A program made the position numbers and the translations under genes. From positions 21,080-62,859 of the forward strand of contig PS015017.1 of assembly GCA_048213135.1 (NCBI GenBank): 41,780 bases of DNA, given 5' to 3'. The notes under the pieces are model-generated. The model did no database searches. It saw nothing but the letters and a program-made list of their open reading frames with translations, and was not told where the DNA came from. Shown here piece by piece: positions 12,098 to 22,650 of this stretch. Position 1 is the first letter of the stretch, and each line of letters opens with the position of its first letter. The stretch comes from Reclinomonas americana ATCC 50394 (lineage: Eukaryota > Jakobida > Jakobea > Jakobida).

Positions 12098-14109
12098 TCA
12101 GGACCTTGGTGGAGGAGCCAGCACGTGCCTCACGCTCTTGGGAACCTGTGCATCATCCATCCATGGTGAGCGTGCGAGCTTGCTTCATCGCCAGCAAGTC
12201 CTAGCATTACTCACCTTGTCTCTGTCGGCCGAGTTGTACGTGTGCAACAGGTCGGTGCTCCCGTACACAGCACGCAACAACAGCTGCTCGTTCTGCAGCA
12301 GGTCGCACACGTGTTCCTTGGCGAGTGGGTGCTCCGAGGCCACCCGCAGACACCGAATGGCGTTGGAGATGCAGTCGTCGCGGTGCTCCTGTTCACTGGC
12401 CGCCTTTACCCGACTGCCCACTCGTCTCACCAGATACTCCACCACGGGCGACAGCACCGCATCGGCAAACTCCGCCGCCGCTGACTTGGCATTCAAATGT
12501 ATCAACTGCCAGAGAAGGTGAGGAATAAACACAGTCATCCACCAAGTGACGCAGACGCAACGATTGTCGACAGCGCGCCCAGTGACGCCCGCTGCAACTC
12601 CATGTGCTTCTCGCCGTGGGTGAGCGCCAGCAACGATGTGCACGCCAGCAGCGCCAGTGTCGGCGACACGGCTGCCACCTCCTTGCCGTTGCTGTCCAAG
12701 CACGCCGTCCACACCATCTCCACCGCCGACAGCGCCAGCTCACAGTCGTTGCTGTCGTAGGCGTACTGCAGGACCCCGACCGCCACCGGTATCGAGTGGT
12801 GCCTGATCATCTCTTCGTGCGCATGTCGCAGACGTGCCAGTCGCTCCAGTGCAGCCAGTAGTCGCATGGCAGCGACGCGGTCAATCAGCGGGAGGCGGAG
12901 GTTGTCGGTAAGGATCTGTGAGAGATGATGGTGAGGACAAGGCGGCGGTTGCGGTGTGTCGGGCGTTGCACGCACCTCAATGGCGCCACCCGAACCACTC
13001 GCACTGTCCGCATACGAGGCCAGCAGCTCGGCGCCCTCCGTGGTCCGTGTTATGTTGTCGAAGAAGAGGGCCAGCGAGCTCTGGAGAGAGTACGAGGAAC
13101 ATGAGGGGTTGTGTTGTGGAAAAAGGAGGGAGTGAAGATTGCAGACCTGATACGAGGCATCGCGCGAGTGTGCAAACGCCGACAGCATCACCGGCACACA
13201 GTCGTGTGCCTTGAATTGCTCCGAGGCGGCAGTCAGCAGCGAAAAGTCGGCGAGTGCTTCGAAGCAGAGCGCGCAGAGGTCGAAGTCGTACCGGTGGTCC
13301 AACTGGCAACAGGGGAAAGGGAGGGGAAGGGATGAGAGAGAAGAAGAAGATAACGAACGGCGCATGCACAGTGACTCGATATTCTCGTGATATAGCACAC
13401 GAGAGAAATGGAGGAGAGGGTTGAGAGGGAAAGGTGAGATTGAGAGGTGACGGTAGGCGCACGTTGTCTCGCTGTCTTGTTGTCACTGCTGAGAGGCAGA
13501 AAGGTGAAGGGCGCACGCACAGCGGCCAGTGCTCTCGTAGTACAGGAAGAAAGAGAGAGACAGAGAGAACGTAAGTGTCACAGAACGTGCAAAGGAAATT
13601 GCAACGCCGTTTCTCTTCACAGATACATGCGTTGTCCGCTCACTCGACACTCTCCAACAGGTATACAAAGTGGCTTCGATATTCTCGATACTGATACACA
13701 ACATGCACACCCCTCTCATCGTGCACAAGCCTAAGAGCGAGAGTGCCACAGAACCAATTCGAACTCGGAAATACACGGAACAACAATTGCAAGACCGTTG
13801 CCCTTCGCACACATGCACTTGCAACACAAGCACAGTTGCCAACTGCGCTTTCTCACTCTCTCAAAAACGAGAGAGACACACTGAACGAGAAAGAGACGAC
13901 AATCACGCCTTCAACATATCGATATTCTTGATATTCTGGTGATACTCATGAACTGTAGCATACACACCCCTCTCACGGTTCACACGTCTTAGAAAGCAAG
14001 TGCCACAGAACCAATTCGACCTCGGAAATACACGGAACAACAATTGCAAGGCCGTTGCCCTTCGCACACACTCATACATGCACAGTTGCTCACTGCATCG
14101 TCTCTCATC

Positions 14110-14147
<38 letters not shown>

Positions 14148-14492
14148 GACGCACCAAGTGAGAAAGAGACAACAAAACACGCAGTTGCCTGTATCTCTCC
14201 CTTTCTTCTCCCCATTTCCCCTTCTCCCCTTCTCCCTTCGCCCTCTCCCTCTCCATCCAACTCACCAACACCGGCACCAACACCTTGACGACTCCCAGCG
14301 CCATCAACCGCAGCTTCTCCTGCGGCTCCCTCGTCAACGTGCACAGTACGCGCATGCCCTTGACCTTCTCCTCCACCTCCACATCCCCGCGCAACAGCAG
14401 CGAGAATGCACGCAGAATGCCCTCCGGCCCGTGTCCCCACGTCATCAAGGAGTCAATCGCCTCCAGCTTGTCGACGAATGTGGGGTCGACAT
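12098..14492 (-). CDS. Armadillo-like helical repeat protein (5' end missing)
   Basis: Exons (minus): 14266-14492, 13147-13302, 12976-13080, 12562-12915, 12215-12505, 12098-12145. All phases agree, and the first visible exon needs one base carried over from upstream, where an N gap begins (14674). The product is alpha-helical throughout, with repeated Leu/Ala-rich helix pairs, for example LRLMALGVVKVLVPVL, AMRLLAALERLARLRH and AVEMVWTACLDS. This is the ARM/HEAT pattern. It probably acts as a protein-binding scaffold, and I cannot assign an orthologue. The stop follows a short exon encoding VPKSVRHVLAPPP. A GTTGCGT donor ends the exon at 12562. The intron 13303-14265 is full of repeats. Confidence 0.75.
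13303..14265 (-). repeat. Intron with about 255-bp tandem repeat
   Basis: Two long copies (about 13675-13850 and 13920-14100) share a block running from CCACAGAACCAATTCGA to CGTTGCCCTTCGCACACA with few differences. Both open with TCGATATTCT. A third, more decayed start is at about 13376. A (TC)n tract separates the array from exon sequence. Part of the unit (13861-13916) recurs in an intron of the exchanger gene. Confidence 0.8.
13861..13916. repeat. Dispersed repeat, copy in armadillo-gene intron
   Basis: A segment of about 55 bases reading AAAACGAGAGAGACACAC, then GAACGAGAAAGAGACGACAA, then TCACGCCT..CAACA recurs almost unchanged at 16739-16795 in the neighbouring exchanger gene, in the same orientation. 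Confidence 0.75.
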
Positions 14493-14601
14493 CTGTGAGA
14501 GAGAAGAAGAAGAGGGAGAGTGAGTGTGAGAGGCGAAGGGAGGGAGAGAGAAGAAGAAGAGGGAGAGAGAGAGTGTGTAAGAGGCGAAGGGAGGAGAGAG
14601 A

Positions 14602-14669
<68 letters not shown>

Positions 14670-15443
14670 GACGNNNNNNNNNNNNNNNNNNNNNNNNNNN
14701 NNNNNNNNNNNNNNNNNNNNNNNNNNNNNNNNNNNNNNNNNNNNNNNNNNNNNNNNNNNNNNNNNNNNNNNNNNNNNNNNNNNNNNNNNNNNNNNNNNNN
14801 NNNNNNNNNNNNNNNNNNNNNNNNNNNNNNNNNNNNNNNNNNNNNNNNNNNNNNNNNNNNNNNNNNNNNNNNNNNATTCAGGCTACAAGAGGAGAGGCAC
14901 AACGCGGTGTCTGCAAAGGGAAGGCCGCGATGGACGAGCGAGAGGCGATCGTGTTTAGTTGTGATAACGCCTCTGTCCATTGGCTGGCCGGATGGATGGA
15001 AAAGCAATGCACCAATTCTCTTGTTGTGGCTCGGCAACTGCGATTCGTTCCTCGGCAAACGAGTGAGTTGAGGGCTGTCTTGACGAGCATGCATACGAAG
15101 CAACGGCAAAGGGAATGCATGTGTTCGAATTCGATATCGATTGGTGACAAATCGAATACTTCTTTCGGCCGAGTCCTTGTTGGCATCTCTCACCAAGACA
15201 TGCCAGCTGTGCACAAGGAAGCAAGCAACATAACCAATCCCAACCATGGCCATTCCGAAATCGTTGAAAGTCTTCATGGCGATGATTTGCAGCTTGCTAC
15301 AAGTTCGCAAACGACAACCACTCGGAATGCAGGAAGCAGCCGAGAACTGTCGTCATCGCCACCGAGTCAGAGACCACCACAACGGAGATCTCGTCGCTCC
15401 TCCTCGCAAAACAAACAATTTCCTTCATTGTGTACACAACCAA
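14493..15443. other. Microsatellite, N gap and unresolved sequence
   Basis: (GA)n at 14605-14668 leads into a 202-base N gap (14674-14875). From 14876 to 15443 the sequence is unique and less GC-rich. On the minus strand it holds an ATG-initiated ORF of 43 codons (about 15296-15428, hydrophobic with Val/Ile) and a longer open stretch beginning MKTFNDFGMAMVGIG. Either could be the 5' part of the armadillo-type gene, but I could not join them in phase. Confidence 0.35.
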
Positions 15444-16639
15444 CTATATCACTCGCACCTCCATCAACACACCAAATACGACAAACACGACGTAGCAGGA
15501 GACGAGGAACCAGCCGAGCCAGCGGCCAAAGCTGCTTCCTCGCTTCGCAAAGATAATGTACGCGGACGTGATGGACAGCGTACTGATTAGCGTGACAAAG
15601 GCCGGCAGCAAGCTGCGCGGCGCCGACAGTGGCACTGGCGTGGGGTACTGGCGGACGGTTTGCACGGTCAGCGCGATGCCCAGTCCCATGACCATGTTCA
15701 GCATTGGGGAGCCGAAGCAGGCACCGACGGCCATGGCCGAGAAGCCACGAGCGCTGACAATGTGATTCGAGATGGTGTCTGCGGTCGTGAGAGCAGTGTG
15801 AGTTCACACAGGGGGGAACAAGATGCAGTCTGTCTCTCAAGCGCAAAGCAAGACGCAACCACTCAGTGAGTTGCCGACGCTGAGGACGGAAACTGCGAGC
15901 ACGGCGGCACTCAGACCAATCATGAGGCCCATGGCCTGCACACATGTGAAACGCAAGTCAGTCCAATGCCACACAAAATCTGCTCTTTCAGCTCACAGAT
16001 CATCTCAGCACAGTGGGGAGATCTCTCTTGAGCCTCTCTCTTCCAAGACGACAAAATCTCATCGCCAGCTCATATCCTCTTGCCGAGCTGGCTATTGTCT
16101 CGATTGTCTCACGGTCTTCCCATCTCTTTTTCCCTCTCTCCCACTCTTGCAACCACTAACTGCCGCATGCACGCTGGTATGCTTGTTGACTCACGAGATA
16201 CACCACAGTGTGAACTCATCCTTGCTGTCTCTTCCCTTTTCTCTTATCTCTCACACACACACACACACTCTCTCTCTCTCTCTCTCTCTCTACCTCACTC
16301 TCTCTTTCCCATCTCTTGATTCTTTCTCTCTCATTCCCTATCCCACTCTTTCTTTCTCTCATCCATCCTCATGCACTCTGGTATGCTTGTTGACCCACAT
16401 GAGAACAGAACCAGCAGCGCGAACTCATCCACGCTCTCTCTCTTATCCACTAACTTCTTCAGGTGCAGTCAGACATCTAGTGTGTTTGCTTACCCAAGCG
16501 CAAGTTACACAGTGCGAACTCATCCTCGCTCTCTCTTTCTCTCTCTCTCTCTCATCCTCTGACTGTCTCTGCACTCTATCGTGCTTGTTGACCCACACGA
16601 GAACAGCACCAGAACAGCAGCAGTGCGACCTCGTCCACG

Positions 16640-16681
<42 letters not shown>

Positions 16682-16939
16682 CGTACACTACGTCCGTTCG
16701 GCCGTACACGCACGCTCGTCGTCTTTCTCTACTCTCTACGAAAACGAGAGAGACACACTAGAACGAGAAAGAGACGACAACTCACGCCTACAACANNNNN
16801 NNNNNNNNNNNNNNNCGTACCGTTAGTTACCGTAACCCTAACCGTACCGTAACCGTAACGTACGTACCTACCGTACCGTAACCGTACTACCGTACGCTAC
16901 GTACGTCGTACCGTACCGCCTACCTCCTACCACTCTCTC

Positions 16940-16973
<34 letters not shown>

Positions 16974-19900
16974 CGAACTGATTGCCTCATGCACTCCGGA
17001 ATGCTTGCTGTCTTCCCCCCTCCTCCCCCGTTTTTCTCCTCTTCTTCTCCTCTTCTCCCTTGTCCCACTCTTTCCCCCCTTTCTCTCGGCACGCAACATC
17101 AAGCAGGTTCACCACCTCGTTGGCCAGCACATACACCCAGCAAATCGAGGCGACAAAGCTGAGCAGCACAAACACCTGCCAAGCACACACACACGCAGGT
17201 GAGATCGTTGTATCACTGTCATATATATTCAGTGTCCACGCGTGTGACGCACCCAGTTCCACCGTGGCGGCGCGTCTTTCTTGGTGGTGAGGAACACCAG
17301 CAGAGAGCAACCGGCGCCGATAATGCCCGGCAGTGCCCACCCCGGCAGCGCACCAACATTCGTGTCCATGTTGTGCACGACCACAAAGAGCAAGTACGCG
17401 AAACCCTGCGTCGCCCCTCCATCAGCAACATGCAACGGTAGAACAAAACAATTGCTCGACACTCACAATCGGCGACAACACGGCAAACAGTCGCTGCCAC
17501 TTGCCGTCGTCGCTGTGCGGGCCAATGGTGCAGGAGAGCACAAAGCCAATGGGCCAGTAGATGGCCGAGAGCACTCGTCGGTACCATGGGCGCTTCGCCG
17601 CCGACGTTTCCGTCGACTCATCGCCCGTGGCTTGCGACTGCACGGTCATCGTCACCTCGGCTACTCACACAAAGCAAGTGAGTGAGTGAGTGAGTTCACA
17701 CACTTCCACCAACAGCCACGAAACTCGTGTCAAGGGTCGGCATGTCGCTGAATGGCGACGCGGCAGCAGTGGCCGCGGCAACCGACAGCCGATTGCCGCC
17801 TGGCGGTGAGCGCGCCCTTCCGCCATCGGTGATTTGCAACTCTTGCGGGGAGGTCGGGCGAGATCGCGTCCGCTGCGCCAGCGTCGGTCCATCCTCGGCC
17901 AGCACATTCGAATGCGGCGTCATTGACATGTGAGTCGCATGCGGGACACCGTCAGGTCGCCCGTCATCGTGGTACGTCGTCTGTGTCGACGGTCCACGCA
18001 TATGGAAACGAGTGACGGTGAGGTGTTGGCGTGGCGACGTGGGGCGACTGTGGCGACCACTGGGTCCAGCGCCTGCACATCAAAGGAAAGGGCATGGTTG
18101 GTACATGAAATGCGCGAGAGGGTGACTGATCACTCAATCGCACCAGCAACACTCGACGGCAGCGTCGGCAGCGACGTGGCCGACGACACAGCAGGCATGC
18201 TGGCCACCGCAGGCATGGCAGCAGCAGCAGCCGTGCCGGGCGACTGAGCGCGTGTTGGCGACTGCGGCAGCTGCGATAGTACCGGTGGTGATTGCGCACG
18301 GGATTGTATTGGTGAAGTGGGCGACTGCGGCAACGGCAGTTGCACCACATCACCCTGCACATTGACAGTGATGACGGTGGAACCGGCCTCGTGCTCCGCC
18401 AGTGCTCTCGTCCACTCGGCCTCCTCCTCTTCGTCGTCCTCGGCCTCGGCCTCCGCTTGTTCGGCGGCGGTGAGACCGACCTTGGGGTTCCAGGCTGCGA
18501 CAGAAGGGAGAGGGTGAGGGAAGGGGGGAGGGGGGGGGGGTGGGGGCAAGGGGAAGGGGAGAGAGGGAGAGGAGAGGGGGAGAGAAAGAGGGAGAGGGCG
18601 AGAGGGAGGGAGGGGGAGAGGGAGGAGAAGGGGAGGAAGGGCGGGAGGAGAAGGCGAGGGAGGGAGAGGAAGCAGAAGGAAGAGATTGGAAGAGACGTAG
18701 TGAATGCGGGAGAGGGGGGAGAGAGTGAGAAGGTGAGGAATAAGTCGTGGAGATAAGGCAAGGAACGAAGGAGAAACGGAAGGGAATGAGGGGGACGGAG
18801 AGAAAGAGGGAGAGGAAGATGAGGGAGGAGGAACGAGGAAGAGGCAGAAGTGGGAAAGGCTTGAAACAGAGAAATGCAACGAAGAGACTGCGGAGCAAGT
18901 GTGAATGAAGAAGGAGCTCCAACAAAACAACTCCTCTCGTTTCCTCCTGTCCCTCTCTCATTTCCCCAGCCTACGCACCAGCCTGAATGGCAAACATGGA
19001 TGGACTCTTTTGCAAGTGTCCCAAGAGAATTCCAGAAGGCGTCGCCGGTACGGTGCCGTGCGCCGCATCCTGTGGTATTCTCCGGTCGGGCAAGGCGCGT
19101 GGCGACAGTTTCTCTTTCAGCTCTGCAGCAGAGGTGGTGAGTGACAACGTACGGATACATCATCCACGCAGCCGACTCACCCGTATCAATAGCCGGCACC
19201 GAATCGGCAGCCTCACCCCACACCTTGGCCATTACCATTACTACGACGACATATCTGTCCGGGGAAAGGAGTAGAGAGTCAGAAACGTGCCACACCCTGT
19301 GAAAATTATTACGTGTGCGCCGACGCAACAATATGTACAAGACCAGCAAGCTGATGGCCTCTGGCAGAATAATCTCATTGTTGCTAATGATTCCAAACAC
19401 AAAGCACACGGCCAGCAGGAAGAACATGCTGTCGCGGATCATGGCGCGCTTGGTGATGAGAACGTCGAAGCGAATAATCAGCGTTCCCATGACCACGGTG
19501 GTGATGAAGAGGCCGGCGCCTGGCGACGGAGGAGAATTAGTGAGCCATCAGAGGAAACCAGAGAGGGAGAAGAAAGAAAATGGGGACTCACCAACGGGCT
19601 CGGCCACACCAACGTCCGCCATGCCACTGCAGACGCCGACGATGATGGCGGAGATGTCTGTGGGGGAAGGAGAGGGGGGAGGGGTGGAGTGAGAGGGGGA
19701 AAGGGGGAAGGGAGAGGGGGAAGGGAGAGGGGGAAGGGGGAAGGGAAGCACCACTCACCCGGTGCTCCATTTCCCAGCGCCAGCAGCGTGACACCGGCAA
19801 GATTGGCGGGCATGTGGAGCGCGTCGGCAATGTACGTCAGCGCCGGGCAGAAGAAGCGCTCCACAATGTTGGCCACCAGCCAGAAGAGGAAGACCAGCCA

Positions 19901-20614
19901 CAGGATCTGCAAGGCGGTGCACGAATGAGGCGACTGGGAAGGCTCTCTCTCTCACACACACGATCTTGCTCACCATGATGATAAACGTCAGTGCCACTCG
20001 CGTTCCACCCAGCACGCAGTACCGCAGCCGCATGTAGTTCTGCGCTCAGCACCATTAGCATCTGCATCACTCAACTCTCTCGTGTGCCTCAGCGAGTTGG
20101 AGACGCAACAATGAAGCCATTGGAGAAGGCATCGGGACAGTTGAGCTCCACCATGGCACACCGATCGGCGTCCGTGCCCGCCACCGCGTGAATGCCATCG
20201 CAGCCTTGCGAGGCACGCGTGGCCGCCGGCGCAGAGGTCTCCGTCAGCTCCTCATCTTGCACTCCGTCGGATTCAATGGGCTCCAGCGTGACAGGCTCAG
20301 CCGGCGCCGGCTTGGCCAGGATAACACTGCTGGTGTCGCCATTGTCGCTGAATGCGCCGTGCCCGAGCTCCGACCATGAGAGGATATCCGCGAGCAGTGG
20401 CTGTGGAAGGAGACAGGGATGAGATGTGAGGAGGAATGGCAAGTAGAGTGACACGTGGGGGCGTCAGTCATGTGAGAGAGGAAGGAGAAGGAAGGGAGAG
20501 CAGGGAGAAGAGAGAGTGAGAGAGAGGGGAGAGTGAGAGAAGGGAGACCACTCTTTCCGATGTGAGCGTGTGTGTGATGTATACAACTGTGTGTGTGTGT
20601 GCGTGTGTGTGTGT

Positions 20615-20697
<83 letters not shown>

Positions 20698-21412
20698 TAG
20701 TAGTGTGTCGTCTCGTCGTCGTAGTAGTACGTGTCGTGTGTGTAGTAGTAGTAGTAGTNNNNNNNNNNNNNNNNNNNNNNNNNNNNNNNNNNNNNNNNNN
20801 NNNNNNNNNNNNNNNNNNNNNNNNNNNNNNNNNNNNNNNNNNNNNNNNNNNNNNNNNNNNNNNNNNNNNNNNNNNNNNNNNNNNNNNNNNNNNNNNNNNN
20901 NNNNNNNNNNNNNNNNNNNNNNNNNNNNNNNNNNNNNNNNNNNNNNNNNNNNNNNNNNNNNNNNNNNNNNNNNNNNNNNNNNNNNNNNNNNNNNNNNNNN
21001 NNNNNNNNNNNNNNNNNNNNNNNNNNNNNNNNNNNNNNNNNNNNNNNNNNNNNNNNNNNNNNNNNNNNNNNNNNNNNNNNNNNNNNNNNNNNNNNNNNNN
21101 NNNNNNNNNNNNNNNNNNNNNNNNNNNNNNNNNNNNNNNNNNNNNNNNNNNNNNNNNNNNNNNNNNNNNNNNNNNNNNNNNNNNNNNNNNNNNNNNNNNN
21201 NNNNNNNNNNNNNNNNNNNNNNNNNNNNNNNNNNNNNNNNNNNNNNNNNNNNNNNNNNNNNNNNNNNNNNNNNNNNNNNNNAGAGAGAGAGAGGAGAAGA
21301 AGAGAGAGAGAGAGAGAGTCTACCACACTACGCGAACACACACACACCCTCCTCTGCCCAACCAACACACACTCCTCTCCTCCTCTCTCTCACACACTCT
21401 CTCTCCTCCTAC

Positions 21413-21448
<36 letters not shown>

Positions 21449-21615
21449 TCTGGTTGTCTCATTTTCGCATCTGCACTCACCGACTTCTCCTGTTGTTGTT
21501 GCTGCTCACGCTGTGCGCTGCTCTCCACACTCCCCAACACAACAACACCAACAACAGCCACCACAAGGAATATAACAACAACAAGTCGTCGACTACAAGC
21601 CCTTAATCTTGTCAT
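15444..21615 (-). CDS. CCX-type cation/Ca2+ exchanger (NCLX/NCKX6-like), 839 residues
   Basis: This is a membrane exchanger that moves Ca2+ against Na+ or another cation. Exons (minus): 21481-21615, 20110-20400, 19974-20039, 19759-19906, 19592-19657, 19330-19519, 19181-19254, 18144-18494, 17710-18072, 17467-17660, 17253-17405, 17098-17175, 15860-15935, 15444-15778; 2520 nt. A signal peptide (MTRLRACSRR plus a Val-rich core) is followed by an extracellular segment with a CAMVELNC-type motif and the first membrane block. Alpha-1 repeat: LLALGNGAPDIS. Alpha-2 repeat: VGNSLSD ... GACFGSPMLNMVMGLG. The helical halves are separated by a loop of about 240 residues containing acidic runs and several QSP/SP sites, a likely phospho-regulated cytosolic loop. 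In alpha-2 the second acidic position common in the family (LVAD) appears as ISNH. The CCX family is known from mitochondria, plasma membrane and vacuoles; location here is open. Confidence 0.93.
16739..16795. repeat. Dispersed repeat, copy in exchanger intron
   Basis: This is the second copy of the element at 13861-13916, directly before a gap. Only a few bases differ, so the two introns have exchanged or acquired the same sequence recently. Confidence 0.75.
16816..16925. repeat. CCGTAA/ACCGTA-rich tract with telomere-like core
   Basis: Directly after a gap the sequence is a degenerate array of CCGTA and CCGTAA words and includes TAACCCTAACC, which is two units of the common telomere repeat read on the C-rich strand. 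The whole tract is about 110 bases and lies inside an exchanger intron. Confidence 0.7.
18495..18900 (-). repeat. Homopurine tract in exchanger intron
   Basis: The intron 18495-19180 begins (plus-strand view) with about 380 bases almost entirely of G and A, including a run of ten G residues near 18532. In the gene's direction it is polypyrimidine and ends next to the acceptor of exon 8. Confidence 0.8.
20401..21480 (-). repeat. Exchanger intron 1 with (GA)n and large gap
   Basis: This intron separates the signal-peptide exon from the rest. It holds (GA)n at about 20615-20695, TAG/GTC trinucleotides, a 533-base N gap (20759-21291) and more (GA)n and (TC)n. I see no exon in the readable parts, but the gap could hide one whose length is a multiple of three. 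Confidence 0.7.
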
Positions 21616-22317
21616 TTTCTGTGAAACAGAGAGGAGAGTAGCCGTTGCAAGCGTGAAATGTCGCACACGGGACACACGCTGGCCCTCTCTCACACACACG
21701 CAGGCAAGAACACAGAGAGTGCGAGAGTGTCTGTGTGTCTGTGTGTGTTGAGAGGGGCTCTGTTCGGTCTGACTCTTTGCGAAACAATGAGAAAACCAAA
21801 TAAAATTTCAGCGTGCGTCTACTGTAGATTGTATTTTGCGATTGGTTGTAGAAGGCAACAACAACAACTTTGCGAATTCAAACAGCACCACAACTGCATG
21901 ATAATCGCCATCTTGAGTGAGCACGAGATAAACTGAGACAACACGGCAACACACACGCGTACGAGAGAAAATCGAAATAATTATAATGCTCGTCACGGCA
22001 ACGTTTCTGCAACAACAACGACTTTGCGAATTCAAACAGCACCGCAGCTGCACGGTGATCGCCATCTTGAGTGCACGTGAGCACCAGATAAACTGAGACA
22101 ACACGGCAACAGGCACGAGAGAAAATCGAAATTCTAATTATAAATTCTGGTGTTCTCTCCAAGAGAATCCGCGGCTAGCGCTCTTACCACTCGTGATGCG
22201 TTGTCCAGCTCGCGGTCCGGATCCTTCTTTGCTGGACGCTCTCGCCGGAAACGCTGCGTACTGTAAACCTAACCCGCAGCGTGCTCGCGAAATCTGCGCA
22301 CAACAAAACTTCGAAGA
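21616..22317. promoter_or_regulatory. Divergent intergenic region with tandem duplication
   Basis: About 700 bases lie between the exchanger start (minus) and the PH-protein start (plus), so this should hold both promoters. It contains two copies (21855-21983 and 22009-22137, period about 154) of an AT-richer element, with shared blocks CTTTGCGAATTCAAACAGCA, ATCGCCATCTTGAGTG, GATAAACTGAGACAACACGG and GAGAGAAAATCGAAAT. The 3' part (22138-22317) is probably the 5' UTR of the PH gene. Confidence 0.65.
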
Positions 22318-22618
22318 ATGGTACGCACTCACGCACTCTCTCACGCACTCACAGTTGTCTTGCACACTGACACTCCCCTTTTGTCGCCACAGGGTTTGCT
22401 TGATCGTCTGCAGAAGATTGGTGAAACGCTGGATCGCACAGTGCAGGTTGAGTTCCACTCACATTGCGCTCTCTTGTCTCCTCTCTCTCTCTCTCTTCTC
22501 TGTTGTGTGTGAGTGCGTGTGTGAGAGAGAGAGAGACGCTCGCACGCACTTGTTTGTGACTCGGAGGAAAGATGCGAAGAGTGTGTCTCTGTTTGTCACA
22601 TTCGACGCAAATGATGTG

Positions 22619-22650
<32 letters not shown>

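Larger units (their letters stand above)
15936..17097 (-). repeat. Exchanger intron with degenerate minisatellite
   Basis: At least four related units (about 16165, 16368, 16460 and 16570) share TGCACTCTGGTATGCTTGTT, then a CACGAGAACAG-like block, then GCGAACTCATCC and CTCTCTC. A partial copy follows at about 16988. The intron also holds the dispersed repeat at 16739-16795, a nominal 20-N gap (16796-16815) and a CGTA-rich tract. The pyrimidine runs are on the plus strand, so the sense strand of this gene is purine-rich here. Confidence 0.8.

Noticed and set aside
13670-14160. CRISPR-like repeated blocks
   Set aside because: The units are about 255 bases long and degenerate and lie in a spliced eukaryotic intron, with no uniform short repeats and spacers.
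14876-15440. Possible retroelement fragment
   Set aside because: No reverse transcriptase, integrase or terminal repeats are visible. It is better treated as unresolved gene 5' sequence.
22140-22200. tRNA-like sequence on the minus strand (GAGTGGTAAGAGC)
   Set aside because: It resembles a D-arm, but there is no matching anticodon stem, T-arm or acceptor pairing. It lies in the probable 5' UTR of the PH gene.
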